Source: Capsicum annuum (taxonomy: Eukaryota > Streptophyta > Magnoliopsida > Solanales > Solanaceae). Taken from it: a stretch of DNA of 64,000 nucleotides. The position numbers were made by a program, and so were the translations under genes. The notes under the pieces were generated by a model. The model made no database searches and had not been told where the DNA came from. It was given only the letters and a program-made list of their open reading frames with translations. Below, one piece after another: positions 11,427 through 23,782 of the stretch (the first letter of the stretch is position 1; every line of letters begins with the position of its first letter). The DNA lies in the NCBI RefSeq assembly GCF_002878395.1, contig NW_025841744.1, positions 175,687 through 239,686 on the forward strand, given 5' to 3'.

Positions 11427-14400
11427 TTATCTCCCACTTGGGATCATTCATCCCCAAATGATGGGTAGGGACCTTTTGAAGCTCTAAAAGTGTAGAATAG
11501 AGAACGTAACATCATACTAAACATTTATCCTTAACAAAATATGCGAAGGCAGCCAACGAGCTTCATGATAACCCTTAGGGAAATGTGTAAGTACGAAACA
11601 TGAGATAACAAAACTTGACGTCGACATGATTTTGGCATGCGTTTTATGGCACATGATCAAAACATTGTAATGCATGAATTATCCTAAGAATTCTCGGCCT
11701 GATTAAGATTGGTACAAGATATGAGATGAGACTCTCGCGGGACATAAGAATAGAAACACTCTCCACCTTACAAGATACAACGAAAAGACTTAAACTTTGA
11801 GACACTACTTGTATACGCCCCAAACAATAAATTACGTGCCTCATCATTTCCAACATACAATTCTCCCAATACACATTAAACCACAAAAATTCGAGTCCCA
11901 CTGCATAGTACTTTTATTTTGAAGCCTAATTCGGAGGAAAGAGGTGCTAGCTTTAGCTACAGGACCTGTGCTCTATACTCCATTAGAAAACTTCACCTTT
12001 TCAACATCATCAAACACACTCAAGTTTTAAATCAAGGAGTACCAACCACATAACCCATTGGTTTGCAATCACAACATCCAAGCATATCATTACTACACCC
12101 ACTTCATGGATCTCCCCACTAAGAACAATCAATTAAATCATTCTCACTAAGGTTTTTACCACATAACTCCTTCTTAACTATCTCACATAACAAAAGTTCA
12201 TCTCTTTTTTCCCCCTTCTCATATAGCCTTAGCTCAAGAAATCACATAAAAAAGTTTTCACCTTCAAGAACATCTACTCCCCTACCTAATGCATTACTAC
12301 TCTTCCACAACCACCATCATACAAACATACAGAGGGTCAACGAGGGACCCGAGCATAGACATCATGAATGGAAGTAACACTTGTCAGACGTCATTTTATA
12401 CTTATTGCACTACTCAAGGAGTGACATGAGGTGAAGATATGATAGAATAGACACAAAGTGCTTCATATATCAAGTGATCTGAATCATAAGAAAGGAGCCG
12501 CTCGGAATAAACACAACACAACATAGTTTCTTAGGATAGACCACAATGAGAAACATGGGTGCACATATCATGAGTTTTATGCCATAAAGCCAAAATTTAT
12601 GTAGTTAGAAACTAAGACAAGGATTTTAACTTGACGCGATTGATCCTCATTTAAAGAATTGAAATTTCCCGTGAGTTAGCATAAACTTTATTACTTTGGA
12701 TAATTCCGGCATAAAATGATTCAGTGACATATAGAAACGTATTTTCTTAGGACCAGGCTTGCTGTGAGACATAGATTTGGATCATGAGCAACATAACATA
12801 GAGCTTGAATACTTGGAATATTGGATCACTAAAAAACTTTATTTCTTCTAGTTTGGAGGTCAGAACATGACATAAGTAACATAGAGGGCTCAAACCATAG
12901 ACATAGACAAGACTTGATTTCATAAGACATTGGTAGATGTCCATTCAAATCGAAGTAGGAGGAGCTTGCTTGAGTAGGAATTGATTTATCATGATTCTTA
13001 TTTGAAACTTGACACCACAAGAAAATTCAGGTACTAGTTTAATCCATCATCTCCCCCTTAGACAAAAGTCATACCCCTAGACTTGCAGACATAACCTCAC
13101 AAAAAAATATGTAGCCACAGCTATCAACGCAAATGAGACATCACCATAAACTTAAACGCTAAAATCTCCATGATGAACTATACTCTGAAGGCCTTGCTTT
13201 CCGAAAAATGCTACTCTTAACTTTTGCTAACATCTATAGCCATCACTCTACAACTCCATCTCTCATGAGCATACGCATCCACACTCCTTATTCAATATAC
13301 ACAAGAATACAAAATCCCCTTAATAAATATATAAAGATATTAAATTCTTTCTAGAACATCTGCTTCCAGGGAGACTAAATCGTAATTCCTCCAACCCCCA
13401 AGGTCATTAACTTATAAGGATATACACCCACACTTCTAAACACTTAACAATCCATCTTCAATTCCTTGTAATGCTAGATTTACACCTCTAATCACACAAC
13501 TTACAACATAACAAAATTTGCAAAACTATATAAAAGGCACATATTGCCTACCTATATTTTCTCAATTTCGCTAAAACGAACACCCTACAATACTCCTTAG
13601 TCTTCCCCAAATGTCTCCATACTAAAAATTCCAAGAACACAGACTAGGTACACCAAACACTTGTACACATAAAACTTTATCTAACAACCTGCTACCTGGG
13701 GTTCATCTTATTACTTTATACTCACGTTCTTATCCACTTGATGACTCAACCATAATTCGTCATTTTAATAATCCCATGCATATAAATATATCATAATTGT
13801 CCACTGCTTTTTCCACCAGTTTCCAACATAGGCTATTGCACACCTCTTATCAAGCCTACAAGTTCGTTCTCGCAAAATACACATCATTAGTCTTCAGTTA
13901 CTATTCTTATCACCAAACTTCACTTCTAAGATCAAACCTATTGTCTAACAATGCCAATCATATGGAGCATGGCATATACTATACTAAACAATCAAATAAA
14001 AATATCAACCTAAATATCATATTTCATTTCACTATGACCCATAAGTTTATCATCTACACAACAACATTTATACCCCTCAAAATCTTCTACATACGTCATC
14101 GCATGTAGTACTAATTTACAACTACTAGAGAAAATATAATTAAGGGACTAAAGTCACATAATAGGGATAGTCGATCTAAATCTTATATTATAACCCATTA
14201 CGATCTTATCTACTTATCCCACTCCTTCACATAATATTTACTTACCCATGCATACATCACCAATACCTTCAAAATTCAATGTACAATAATGAATTTCTAC
14301 CCATAACTTATTGACTAATATACCCCTTTCCTTTCACAGGCTATGAACGATTTCTACAACCACTATAACTATCCATTTTGAGATCCTTCCCTATTTTTAA

Positions 14401-15144
14401 TAAATAATAATCATATCTTGTCACTTCCTTCACAGACTACCATACAATCTACAAATATCGCTGCCACATTAGTCTATCACTATAAAATGGCAAACTACCC
14501 CTCAATCAATGGTTATATAACTAAAACTATTTATTTACACAAAGGTTACCCTCACTCTGACTTCTAACCTTGTGACTTCATATCACCAACTTCTTAGCCC
14601 ATCTTACTACCAATAGGCATGACACTTTAACATATACTACTACTCGGGTGGAAATACAGTTCCAATATTCTGCTAGACATCATTAACCTTATGCATGACA
14701 TCTTCATTAAGAACTTTAAAAGGGGATTGAATACATTCTTACCTCAGGCTGAAAATTAGGATTTCATCAGGTTAAAGGTATACACTCAAAGAAATACACC
14801 TTGAAGCACTAATGGACTCATCTCAAGTCCTTGTGATATCTCATAACTTTATGGATAACTCAATAAGAGAGAACCACCTGGCAAGGGGAGCTAGACAATT
14901 AGATTTGTATAGCCTCGACAATGAGGCATGGCCTATGAAATTAGAAAAAGGAAGTAATTAGGATAACTTTCTTATGGACAATGCTATATCATGAAGTAGA
15001 GTATAAAAGAATAAGAAACAACTCCTAAATACCCGGTAGCGTCCAGATTATAAGTGTGGTGTACAAAAAACCCATAAGCAAGACTCTACTAGACACGACT
15101 TCACAGACGCCCTGGGACCATGAACCATGTTCTGATACCAAGTT
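11427..15144 (-). other. Element B internal region, no recognisable coding
   Basis: It starts after the LTR with ttatctcccacttggg (inverse of a polypurine tract). The plus strand is rich in A, C and T and carries many stops in all frames. The frames at 11644-11901, 12747-12944 (overlapped by 12829-13020) and 13797-14108 are 62-103 codons with no retroelement motif and look like chance. The last 150 bases (ataagtgtggtgtac, aagactctactagac) match the leader region next to the primer-binding site in elements C, D, E and G, so B shares a packaging and priming region with coding relatives. Confidence 0.65.
15129..15140 (-). other. Primer-binding site of element B
   Basis: GTTCTGATACCA on the plus strand, the inverse of TGGTATCAGAGC with one difference, lies four bases before the right LTR at 15145. 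Confidence 0.8.
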
Positions 15145-15978
15145 TGTCAATCCCTGAGCGAGGCCCTAGCCATGATGGGCATCCCAAACTGTGAAGGCCC
15201 GAGTAGCCCTCTCTATCTGGCAATCATACACATATTCATATAATATTAAGGAAAATGTGAAATGTAAAACAATATGAAATCATGGTAAAATTTATTTCAA
15301 ACTACTCTACACTAAAAGGAGTTCATAAAGATCAACAACATTCATAAAGATCAACAACATCTAACTCTAGTCTGCGAAATTTCTACTGACTGAAAATAAC
15401 CTTTGTCTGAAGACTGGGACAAGGCCCCCAGTTGGACCATAAATCAAAATAAAATAACAATGACTTATACATTAGGCCTTTTGGAATAAGGGACGCTCAC
15501 CAACTACCCATCTTTGACCAATCAGTCTAAGGCTTAGCGAGACCCCAGGATTGTGTCTCAGATCCTGAAATATAGAGGGTCAATACAGATGTACTGGTAC
15601 GTAGAGAAATCCAAAATAATGCATTTATATATAACATAAGTGAGAGAAACTCATAAAAATGTTTTATGTATAATATATGAAAACACATAGGCACACTTTA
15701 AAGACTTTGAAATATTTCTTTAAATCCACGACTCACTCTTTACCTTACTTTTGAGATAGATGGTACACCCTATAGTCTGTAATTCCTTGGGTTATATGGA
15801 ATCCGCCCTTCACTCAGAGGCCAATCCCCCAACCCAAGTTTAATGCAAGGGTTAAAGATTTTGAATAGTTTAGTACACCCCCTCACAAGTATACTGTGGT
15901 ATCATCCTTACATGATGTCCACATTATTCCCTTTCTAGAATAACACCCATATCAGCCATACGGTTTCCAGCAATAAGC
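15145..15978 (-). repeat. Element B right (5') LTR, first part
   Basis: It starts TGTCAATCCCTGAGCGAGG and matches the start of the left LTR at 9019. It contains a short local duplication (cataaagatcaacaacat twice near 15325-15360) absent from the left LTR. It breaks at 15978 with TAAGC, the left TSD of element C. Confidence 0.85.
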
Positions 15979-18334
15979 TGTAACAACCCAAGACTACCCT
16001 AGTCATTAAAGGGTTCTTATGATCCCGAGGTAACATAAGATAACCCATGAGATGGTACCTGCTGTGAGCATTAAATAATATAATTATGAATCCAAAAGAA
16101 TAACTGAAATGCTTTAAGGTTTTAATAATAAAATAACTACTGACTTATGAATCTGGCATAATACTAAAATCTAAATAATCTGAATAGCTAACTGTAGTGT
16201 CTGAAAAACCTCTAAACTAAATACTGTGAGTTGATGGGACAGGCCCCCAACTAACTCTACTAACTACTAAGATAAAGACATGACGTAATATTATCTATTC
16301 TCGGATGATAAGGACTCACCACTACTACTGTACTGCAAATGATCTAAGGGACTAAGTATGATATGAGAACTGAGCATCAACACCTATGATATAATACATC
16401 ATAGCGCAAAAGAAAGGTATGCAATCAGTACTTTAAATGTAATGGTATGCTAAATGAGGTAGGCTGACATGCCTGGTTTCATGAACAGAACTAATAATTA
16501 ACTGAATATGCATGTAATAACATGGACTACTGAGTAAAGAACATGGAATCTATAGATAATGAAAATATGGAAAATCTGTGAACACTTGGGATGCATGACC
16601 AAGCATATAACATGGGCTGAGTAAGATTTGTAAACTGAAAATACTAAAAAAAATACTGATATCTTTATGCTTTGGCCAAATAACTCTAAGATAGTATTAC
16701 TGAATTGGGAGTATAATTGAGACTGCATTTGAGACTGTGGGAGGTATCATCTAATCGACATTCACTAATTTGAGCTAATCGGGGTTCAACCTGTAACCCC
16801 AGTTGGAAGGGTGTTAATACTATGCCACGGGTACTAACGATGGCTGTGTGGATCCACTAAACTGATATAATGTCCAAAGAACTAAGAATGTAAAGTCTGA
16901 ACTAACGAGTGATCCCTTGGAGATAGTAAAGCCTAATCTGACGGGTGAATTCTCATATCCTACACTGGCTATGTAGTTCTAGAGTATAGGGAATGGTACT
17001 AGCAACTCTGCCTATCTGATGGGGAATCAGCCATCCCTATACTCGCTCGGTGCTAAATCCTACTCCCAGCTGAAAGACACTGAAGTACTAGACTATTCTA
17101 AGATTATCTGACTGGTAACTGACTGTTCTGATAATGCTCATAGTATGTTCTGAAGACTATTCTATAATGTACTGATACAAGTCTACATAAACAGCTATGG
17201 TTTTTGGGTATTCAATACCCCCATGATTCAAAAGAATAATAGTAAAATGACACTAAAGCTTGAAGATCAAAACATGAAGGGTTTTATTAAATAAATCACC
17301 CTTGTAGGCATTTTATCAAACACTTTAGTTCATGGTTTAAAACAATCAAAAGAATGCCATGGAACTTACAAAAATAGCAAGAATTTAACATAATAGTACT
17401 AAATCATGGTTTAATTCAATAAATAATAATATTAACACATGGAGAATTGAATAGTTACGATAATTTCATGGTAACATGGAATAAAATCAATAGTGCATGG
17501 AAATTCATGGATGAAATAATAATTTAAAACATAATAACTTGGAAATATCACAATTTTATAATTTAAAAGGTTTGCATGGGCTCCATGGAAGAAAGGGATC
17601 CATGGATGAACATCTAACATACATTAATTGATGGATTTCTTGAAGTTCTTGGTGAATTCTTGAGGGTTGACCTTGAATTTGAGAGCTAGGGTTCTTGATT
17701 AGGAGAGAATGCCTTTTGATTTAAGGGAAATTAATTAAAGAATGATTTTAAAAATGTTTTTAGGGCTTAAATATCACACCTGGTTTGACTAAAATAATGG
17801 GGAAAGAACTATTTTATCCCTGAACGAAATATTATTTTTTTGTCAATTTTTTTCAAAATGGGCACCTGACGCGATGCAGTGTATCACGCCGTGTTACTGG
17901 AAACTGACAACTGGGAACTGGGCTAATGGCGCGATGTAAAGAAACCGCGGTAAGCCTTTGGATGCCATTTTGGCCACCTCCGCGACGCGCCAACATCGTC
18001 GAGGCATACTAGAAATTGACAAACGGGAAATTGGCCTACTCCGTGATGTACCATGATTATGGAGTCACATTGGAAATTGACAATTGTCTTTTGGGCTACC
18101 TACGCGACGTACTTAGGGTTAAAATGATAGTGTTTAATGATTGAAACTTTAAATCCGCATAAATTATTATCCGATTATCAAATTTAGGTGAATTTTATAT
18201 CGTTGAAAAGTTAATTCAATTCCCCACATAATGGCAGGCTCTAAACTGGAGAATAATGAGTGTTTCAAAAAATTTATCTATGAATACTCATGTATTGGGA
18301 CTTAAATTATGTTAGGGAAGTACAAGGTATTACA
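15979..18334 (-). repeat. Element C left (3') LTR
   Basis: 2356 bases, ending ggtattaca, followed by the inverse polypurine tract (atttctccaccttggg). A CpG-rich block at about 17860-18115 has degenerate repeats of a unit containing gaaattgacaa and a cgcgacg motif. The shared cataa...atcgttgaaaag module lies at 18155-18210. The frames at 16498-16728 and 17432-17620 are LTR sequence. Confidence 0.87.
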
Positions 18335-18539
18335 ATTTCTCCACCTTGGGATTATTCGTCCTCGAATGAGACTGGTTAAGTTGAGGGAAAACTGATGGAC
18401 TAAGCTTACACACTAAACATGCATATTTGATGCATAGAATGCATGACTAAACTGATTCATGAATACTCGACTGACTTGAACATGATGTGCAACTAAAACT
18501 GAGCATCTTAGAGAAAAATCTTAAGAAAATTTGGTACCT

Positions 18540-19007
18540 AATACCAAATTTGCATTCACGGAGAAAAAATGAGGGTATTTGGTCCGCATATCTGCCTCTG
18601 CATCCAAAGTGGCTCTCTTAACGGACTGATTCCACCAAAGAACTTTGACTAGTGGAACTTCTTTGTTCCTTAGTCTACGAACTTGATGATCAAGAATTCA
18701 ATTGAAACTTCCTCAAAGGAAAAACTGTTCTAAATATCTACACTTTCTAAGGGACAACTACAATTGGATCACCAATACACTTTTTTAGTAACGAGACATG
18801 GAACATTGGGTGTACTGAGGATAAATCTAAAGAAAACTCAAGCTTGTAAGCTACCTCTCTGAAATGACTAAGAATTTTAAAGAGATCGACATATCGGGGA
18901 CTGAGTTTTCCTTCCCAAATCTCTTTACTCCTTTCATGGGAGAGATTTTTAAGTACATGAAATCACCAACCTCAAAATTAAGATCTTTTCTCCACACGTC
19001 TGCATAC
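18540..19007 (-). pseudogene. Element C integrase C-terminus and chromodomain
   Basis: Minus strand. The piece next to element E (18851-19007) shows RKDLNFEVGDFMYLKISPMKGVKRFG, split here as RKDLNFEVGDF and MKGVKRFG, the integrase C-terminal fold. Further on, frame-shifted parts give [12 protein letters not shown] and then an ILDHQVRRLRNKEV / VKVLW chromodomain remnant at about 18540-18700. The same gene continues across element E at 27963; the flanking CATAC copies mark the break. Confidence 0.75.
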
Positions 19008-19201
19008 TGTAATGCCCCAAAAAATGAGTCCCGAAGCGTCACACGGTGCTTGAGGCTACGAGTAGACCAAAGCTAACCCTTTGAGCCATTTTCATTCAGT
19101 TTAACATAAATCAATGGGGTTTCCATAAATAACCCTTAAATATCAACAGAGTAATCATCATCCAAGAATAAAAGAATTTTAGAAAAATAACAAAATACGA
19201 C
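19008..19201 (-). repeat. Element E left LTR remnant
   Basis: It matches the beginning of the right LTR (21957-22150) through aacaaaatacgac and then turns abruptly into RT coding sequence. The deleted interval would be about 1.8 kb of LTR plus about 2.5 kb of pol. Confidence 0.8.
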
Positions 19202-20206
19202 AATTTCTAACCGCTTTGATCTTCTAGAGATCAACTCTAATACCCTCGAAAGAAATGATATGACCCAGAAAAGCAACTGACCTTAGCCAAAACTCACACT
19301 TACTGAACTTGGCAAACAACTTGTGATCTCTAAGGGTTTGCAAGACAGTTCGGAGATGATCAGAATGTTCATCCTGACTACGGGAGTACACCAGTATATC
19401 ATCGATGAACACTATGACAAATATATCCAGATATGGTCTGAACAGTCGATTCATAAGGTCCATGAAAGCTACAGGGGCATTAGTTAACCCAAAAGACATA
19501 ACAAGGAACTCAAAATGGCCATACAAGTTTGGAAAGCAGTTTTCAGGATGTCACACTCCCTAACTTTGAGTTGATGATATCCGAAATGAAGGTCTATCTT
19601 TGAGAAATAACTTGCACCTTGAAATTGGTCAAGCAAATCATCTATTCTCGGATGGGGGTACTTATTTTTTACAGTGACTTTATTTAATTGGTGGTAATCA
19701 ATGTACATACGAAAAGAGCCATCTTTATTTCTCACAAACAACATAGGAGCACCCCAAGGAGAATCACTGGGCCTTATGAAACCCTTATCTAGTAGATCTT
19801 TGAGTTGCTCTTNNNNNNNNNNNNNNNNNNNNNNNNNNNNNNNNNNNNNNNNNNNNNNNNNNNNNNNNNNNNNNNNNNNNNNNNNNNNNNNNNNNNNNNN
19901 NNNNNNNNNNNNAGGAATAGAAATGGGCTGAGTATCGAGAAGAAGATCAATCCCAAACTCTATCTCTCTATCAGGAGGTATCTCTAGGAGATCATTCGAA
20001 AAGACATCAGAAAACTCATTGACGACATTAACAGACTGGAGAGTTGTAGTCTCAGACTTAGTGTCTTTGACTCTAACCAAATGGTAAATACACCTCTTGG
20101 AAATAAGCTTTCTAGCTTTGAGGTAAGACATAAAATGACTCTTGGGTGACATAGAATTCCCAAACCACTCAAACACGGATGCACCAGGAAACTGAAACTT
20201 GACCAT
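19202..20206 (-). pseudogene. Element E reverse transcriptase, truncated and with a gap
   Basis: The frame ending at 19484 covers the protease-RT linker, [28 protein letters not shown] and [13 protein letters not shown] frame change near 19500 leads to 19224-19526, with [11 protein letters not shown], the catalytic FIDDILVYS (both aspartates intact) and [14 protein letters not shown]. After that a stop and the deletion junction (about 19202) remove the connection to RNase H. The 100 N at 19813-19912 fall between DTQPISIP and [10 protein letters not shown]. The gap size is probably arbitrary, and plus-strand frames running through it are artefacts. Confidence 0.88.
19813..19912. other. Assembly gap (100 N)
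   Basis: Exactly 100 unknown bases inside element E's RT. In related copies here the matching distance from the linker to KDLLDKGFI is short, so the true missing length may be close to or below 100 bases. Confidence 0.98.
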
Positions 20207-20524
20207 TCAGGTCCGACAATCAATAGAGGCATAAGAAGAATACAGCCAGTTCATACCCAGAATCACATCAAAATCTACCATGTCTAACTCAATCAGATCA
20301 GCCAACAAGACTCTATGAAGAATGGTAACAGGACACTTTTTATACACTTTCTGGGCAACAATCGAATCACCTACTAGGGTAGAAACTAGGATAGGCTCAG
20401 GAATAATCTCAGGACACATTTCAAAATTCACAGCAATCAAAGGTGTAACATATGAGAAACTAGATCCAGGATCCAACAAAGCATACACATCAAACTGAAA
20501 TATACGAAGCATACCAGTAATCAC
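20207..20524 (-). pseudogene. Element E aspartic protease
   Basis: A continuous 105-codon frame. Active-site loop YALLDPGSSFSYVTP is intact for this clade, which has DPG in place of the usual DSG or DTG. DFDVILGMNWL follows. It sits between the Gag knuckle and RT and would cut the polyprotein. It is cut by a stop at 20207 and overlaps the end of the Gag frame, so expression as one polyprotein is no longer possible. This is one of the few domains in the window with all signature residues present. Confidence 0.82.
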
Positions 20525-21746
20525 ATCGGGAGAGTTCTCCTATTACTGGTAGGACAGTAAAGCACAGAATCTATTCTGGCGCTGCTCGTGAGCATTACTA
20601 GATGAGGTACCCTAAGTTGGGGCTGGGCGAGTCGCTGGAACTGGAGCACTAACAATCTGAGTCTGGGTCTGAGGGCGATAGTCACAACGCCTTGTGCATC
20701 CTGTAGACAATCTCTAACTCTGTGACCCATGTCACCACACTGAAAACAACCCCTCTTCTCACCCCAACACTCACTCGAATGAGCCCTACCATACTTAGGA
20801 CATAGGGGATGATTTGGCTTACTACCAGCACTGTTCTGGGACCTGGATGCATATGACCTGCTACCTTGCTCCTGCCTACCTCAAGGCACTGGAGCACTAG
20901 CAAATGACAGTTCTGGCATAGATGAAAGATCCTGAATTAAGAGAGACTCCCTCCCTGCGATCTAGTCGAACCCTGTCCGTGCTGCTCGGACCTAGTTCTC
21001 TTATTCCCTTTCATTCTATCTCTCTCCTTAATCTTGTCTGCCTCAATATGTTGGGCATGATTCATCGACCTAGAAAGATTTATCTCACTATTCAGCATAG
21101 TAGACCTACACTCCTTAACCATATAACTAGACACTCCAGTCACAAACTTACTCATATTAGCCCGATTATCAGCCACTAAGTCAGGAGCATATTTGGCCAA
21201 CTGATTAAACTTTAGACAGTACTCCCTAACAGTCATAGAGCCCTATCACAGGTTCATAAACTATTACACCTTCGCCTCCCTCATCTCTAAAAGGGAAAAC
21301 TTATCCAAGAATACATCCTGGAACTCTTGCCAAGTTGTAGGGATAGCTCCCTCACCTCTACCTTTCCTCCAAGAAACAACCCAGTCATAAGCAAGGTCTT
21401 TCAACCTATAAGCCGCCATCTCCACGCTATGTTCCTCAGATACATGCATCACCTGAGTAATCTTCCGCACCTTTTCTAAAAACAACCGTGGATCCTCATC
21501 AGACTTGGACCCATAGAATTCTGGTGGATTCATCCGCATGAAGTCATAAATCATGGTAGTAGTCAAATCACCTCCCTGCTGCTGTGGAGCCGGGGCCGGG
21601 TTGGCTTAAACATTTGCAGTAACAGCTTGGGCCAGCACCTAAAAGGCTACCCAAAATTCAGCATAAGACACATTTTCATTCAATGGGTCAGCGGGTTGAG
21701 GTTGCTGACCATCATTATTTCTTCTTGCTCGACGTGAAGGTATATT
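20521..21746 (-). pseudogene. gag: Element E gag
   Basis: Minus strand. The expected start (before PSRRARR, near 21744) reads ATA instead of ATG. The capsid part 21264-21566 shows MNPPEFYGSKSDEDP, AAYRLKDLAYDW and TTWQEFQDVFLDKF. A stop near 21260 separates it from 20937-21236 with REYCLKFNQLAKYAPDLVAD and MSKFVTGV. The nucleocapsid knuckle near 20707-20748 reads CFQCGDMGHRVRDC and is intact. Overall this Gag is broken by about one stop and a few frame changes, unlike the heavily decayed Gag of A. Confidence 0.87.
20707..20748 (-). other. Intact CCHC zinc knuckle of element E Gag
   Basis: CFQCGDMGHRVRDC fits CX2CX4HX4C exactly, preceded by EKRG. It is the RNA-binding part of the nucleocapsid. 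In A (His to Arg) and C (second Cys to Tyr) the same motif is mutated. Confidence 0.88.
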
Positions 21747-21940
21747 TTTGAAAGAGAAGAGAATGAATCAATAGCAGAGAGAGACACTTTAAGCACGATA
21801 AACTTCTGAAAGAAAGAATCACACTTTTTCCTAAAACGTCTTGAAGACTCTTGCTCATAGATGTGGCACACTACACACCGATGATCAAGACTCTACTTAA
21901 CGCGGCTTTTCAGACTCCCTAGGACACCTTAAAACCTTAG

Positions 21941-21952
21941 GCTCTGATACCA
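21941..21952 (-). other. Primer-binding site of element E
   Basis: GCTCTGATACCA, the perfect inverse of TGGTATCAGAGC, four bases before the right LTR at 21957. Confidence 0.9.
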
Positions 21953-21956
21953 AGTT

Positions 21957-23271
21957 TGTAACACCCTAAAAAATGGGTCCCGGAGCATCACACGGTGCTT
22001 GAGGCTATGAATAGCCCCAAGCTAACCCTTTGATCCATTTTTATTCAGTTCAACACAAATCAATAAGGTTTCCATAAATAACCCTCAAATATCAACAGAG
22101 TAATCATCATCCAAGAATAAAATAATTTTAGAAAGATAACAAAATACGACTTATTATTTAACTCCCAACATGTATACTACTCTGACAAGCCTCTAAGAAA
22201 ATCAATAAAACTAGCAAGCCATTGAGACATGCCCCAACTAACTCATACTCAGTTATTAAATGTAAATGATTATGTGAAACCAACATCAGACATCACATCC
22301 TCGAAACATGAGGACACACCACAACAGAGAATGTAAAACAGCATGCCCGAAGAATCACTATCAAACCTTGAAATGAGCACTTGAACCTATATTCTGAGAA
22401 AATGCATCCCACATCTAAATATGTGGGTTAGTACCATGGAATGTAACCGAGTATATGGGGGTATATGAAGTTGTATAAACATCATCATCATAAATATTTA
22501 TAAGAAATATGCAGGATTTATGAAAGAATCACGGATTAAGCTTAGATCATTTCAAAGACAATCCACAACAAAATAATTTTAGTAAAATATAAATATACAT
22601 CGGGAGCCATCATGCTTCCCATCTATCAAAATCAACCACGTTGTGGATTTCTTTCACACTCGAGTTCAAAACAACTCCATTAAGACCAAAATGTCAAATA
22701 ATTCAAAATATCTCAAATATTCAACATCAACGTGCTTATAACACACACTTTCTCAAAAAAACACAATTTCCAATGGGGATTCACGACTCAAATATCAAAA
22801 TCATGATAAATATCATTCAAGATACGTACGTTATATCTCCACACATGTAAATTCATCTTTCAAAATCATAAACATCAAGATTTTATAATAATCATCATAA
22901 GATATGGGTTCATGCTTCAAAATCGTAAAATTCAAATAAAAATTATGCCTTTGTAAAGAAAATTACTTTTGGGCACAAGAACGAAAAAGAGTTCCTATTC
23001 AAAAACCCCACATACCTTGAATGATGAACTTTAGATCGATATTCATTTTTGAGATGTTAATTGTGCCTTTGAATGATGGTTCTTGGAGTTCTTGAACTAA
23101 GAACTTGGAATCTTGAATAAATTTGCAGAATTAATGGTGAACTTTGGAGGTTCTTGAAGTTGGATGTAGGAGCTTAGGGTTTTATTTTTGAGGGAATTTG
23201 ATGAAATATAACATATAATGCTTCTAATAGGCTTTAATATAGGATTTGGACGAATTTTGGGTGAGGAGGAA
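21957..23271 (-). repeat. Element E right (5') LTR, first part
   Basis: It starts TGTAACACCCTAAAAAATGG and breaks where element F begins. AGGAA at 23267-23271 is the left TSD of F. The LTR resumes at 27299. The frames at 22641-22850 and 23097-23408 are LTR sequence (the latter crosses the F junction). Confidence 0.85.
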
Positions 23272-23452
23272 TAATACAAGTACGACCACGATGATGGACG
23301 TGAATGAGTGCGTAATAAATCTGTCCAAGGAAGTGCACAACTGAAGTGTAAAGGAGGGCCTAAACACACCAAAATCATCCCACTTCTTGCACTTGATGGG
23401 CACCTCACCCTTGAGGGTTATTATGGATATTTCACACTATTTTTGTAATATC

Positions 23453-23460
23453 TATAAATA
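23453..23460 (+). promoter_or_regulatory. TATA box in element F 5' LTR
   Basis: TATAAATA followed by gaaccttttag. The same TATAAATAG is at 26721 in the 3' LTR. The likely transcript start is about 30 bases downstream. Confidence 0.6.
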
Positions 23461-23710
23461 GAACCTTTTAGAGTTTCATTCATTAGACTTTGATGATAAT
23501 GAATGTTGTATAACATTGAAAGACAAGTCCTCTCTCCTTGAGGCACAAATCCAAAACTTGTAACTAGGGTGATACTAGGGTGGAATTACTAGTGTTGCAT
23601 TCTTGCTTAGAACGTTGGGTGCTATAGGAGGTTGAGGTCTCTCTTGTACCCACTGAAGAGAGTAGGTGTTCCTATTATCATTGTATTAAGGGTCTAGGTG
23701 CTTGAATACA

Positions 23711-23782
23711 CTTAGGTTCTTAGTTCATGAGATAGTGTATGTCACTCTTAGGTTCTTAGTTCATGAGATAGTGTATGTCACT
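23711..23782 (+). repeat. 36-base tandem duplication in the F 5' LTR
   Basis: Two copies of the unit starting cttaggttcttagttcatga, with a period of 36. The right LTR has a single copy near 26980, so the duplication arose after insertion or during the last replication. Confidence 0.85.

Noticed and set aside
13797..14108. 103-codon plus-strand frame in element B
   Set aside because: Low-complexity Ser/Thr/Asn-rich translation in A/C/T-rich DNA with no family resemblance; opposite to B's orientation.
19701..19987. Plus-strand frames running through the run of N
   Set aside because: They exist only because unknown bases carry no stops, and they lie opposite element E's RT.
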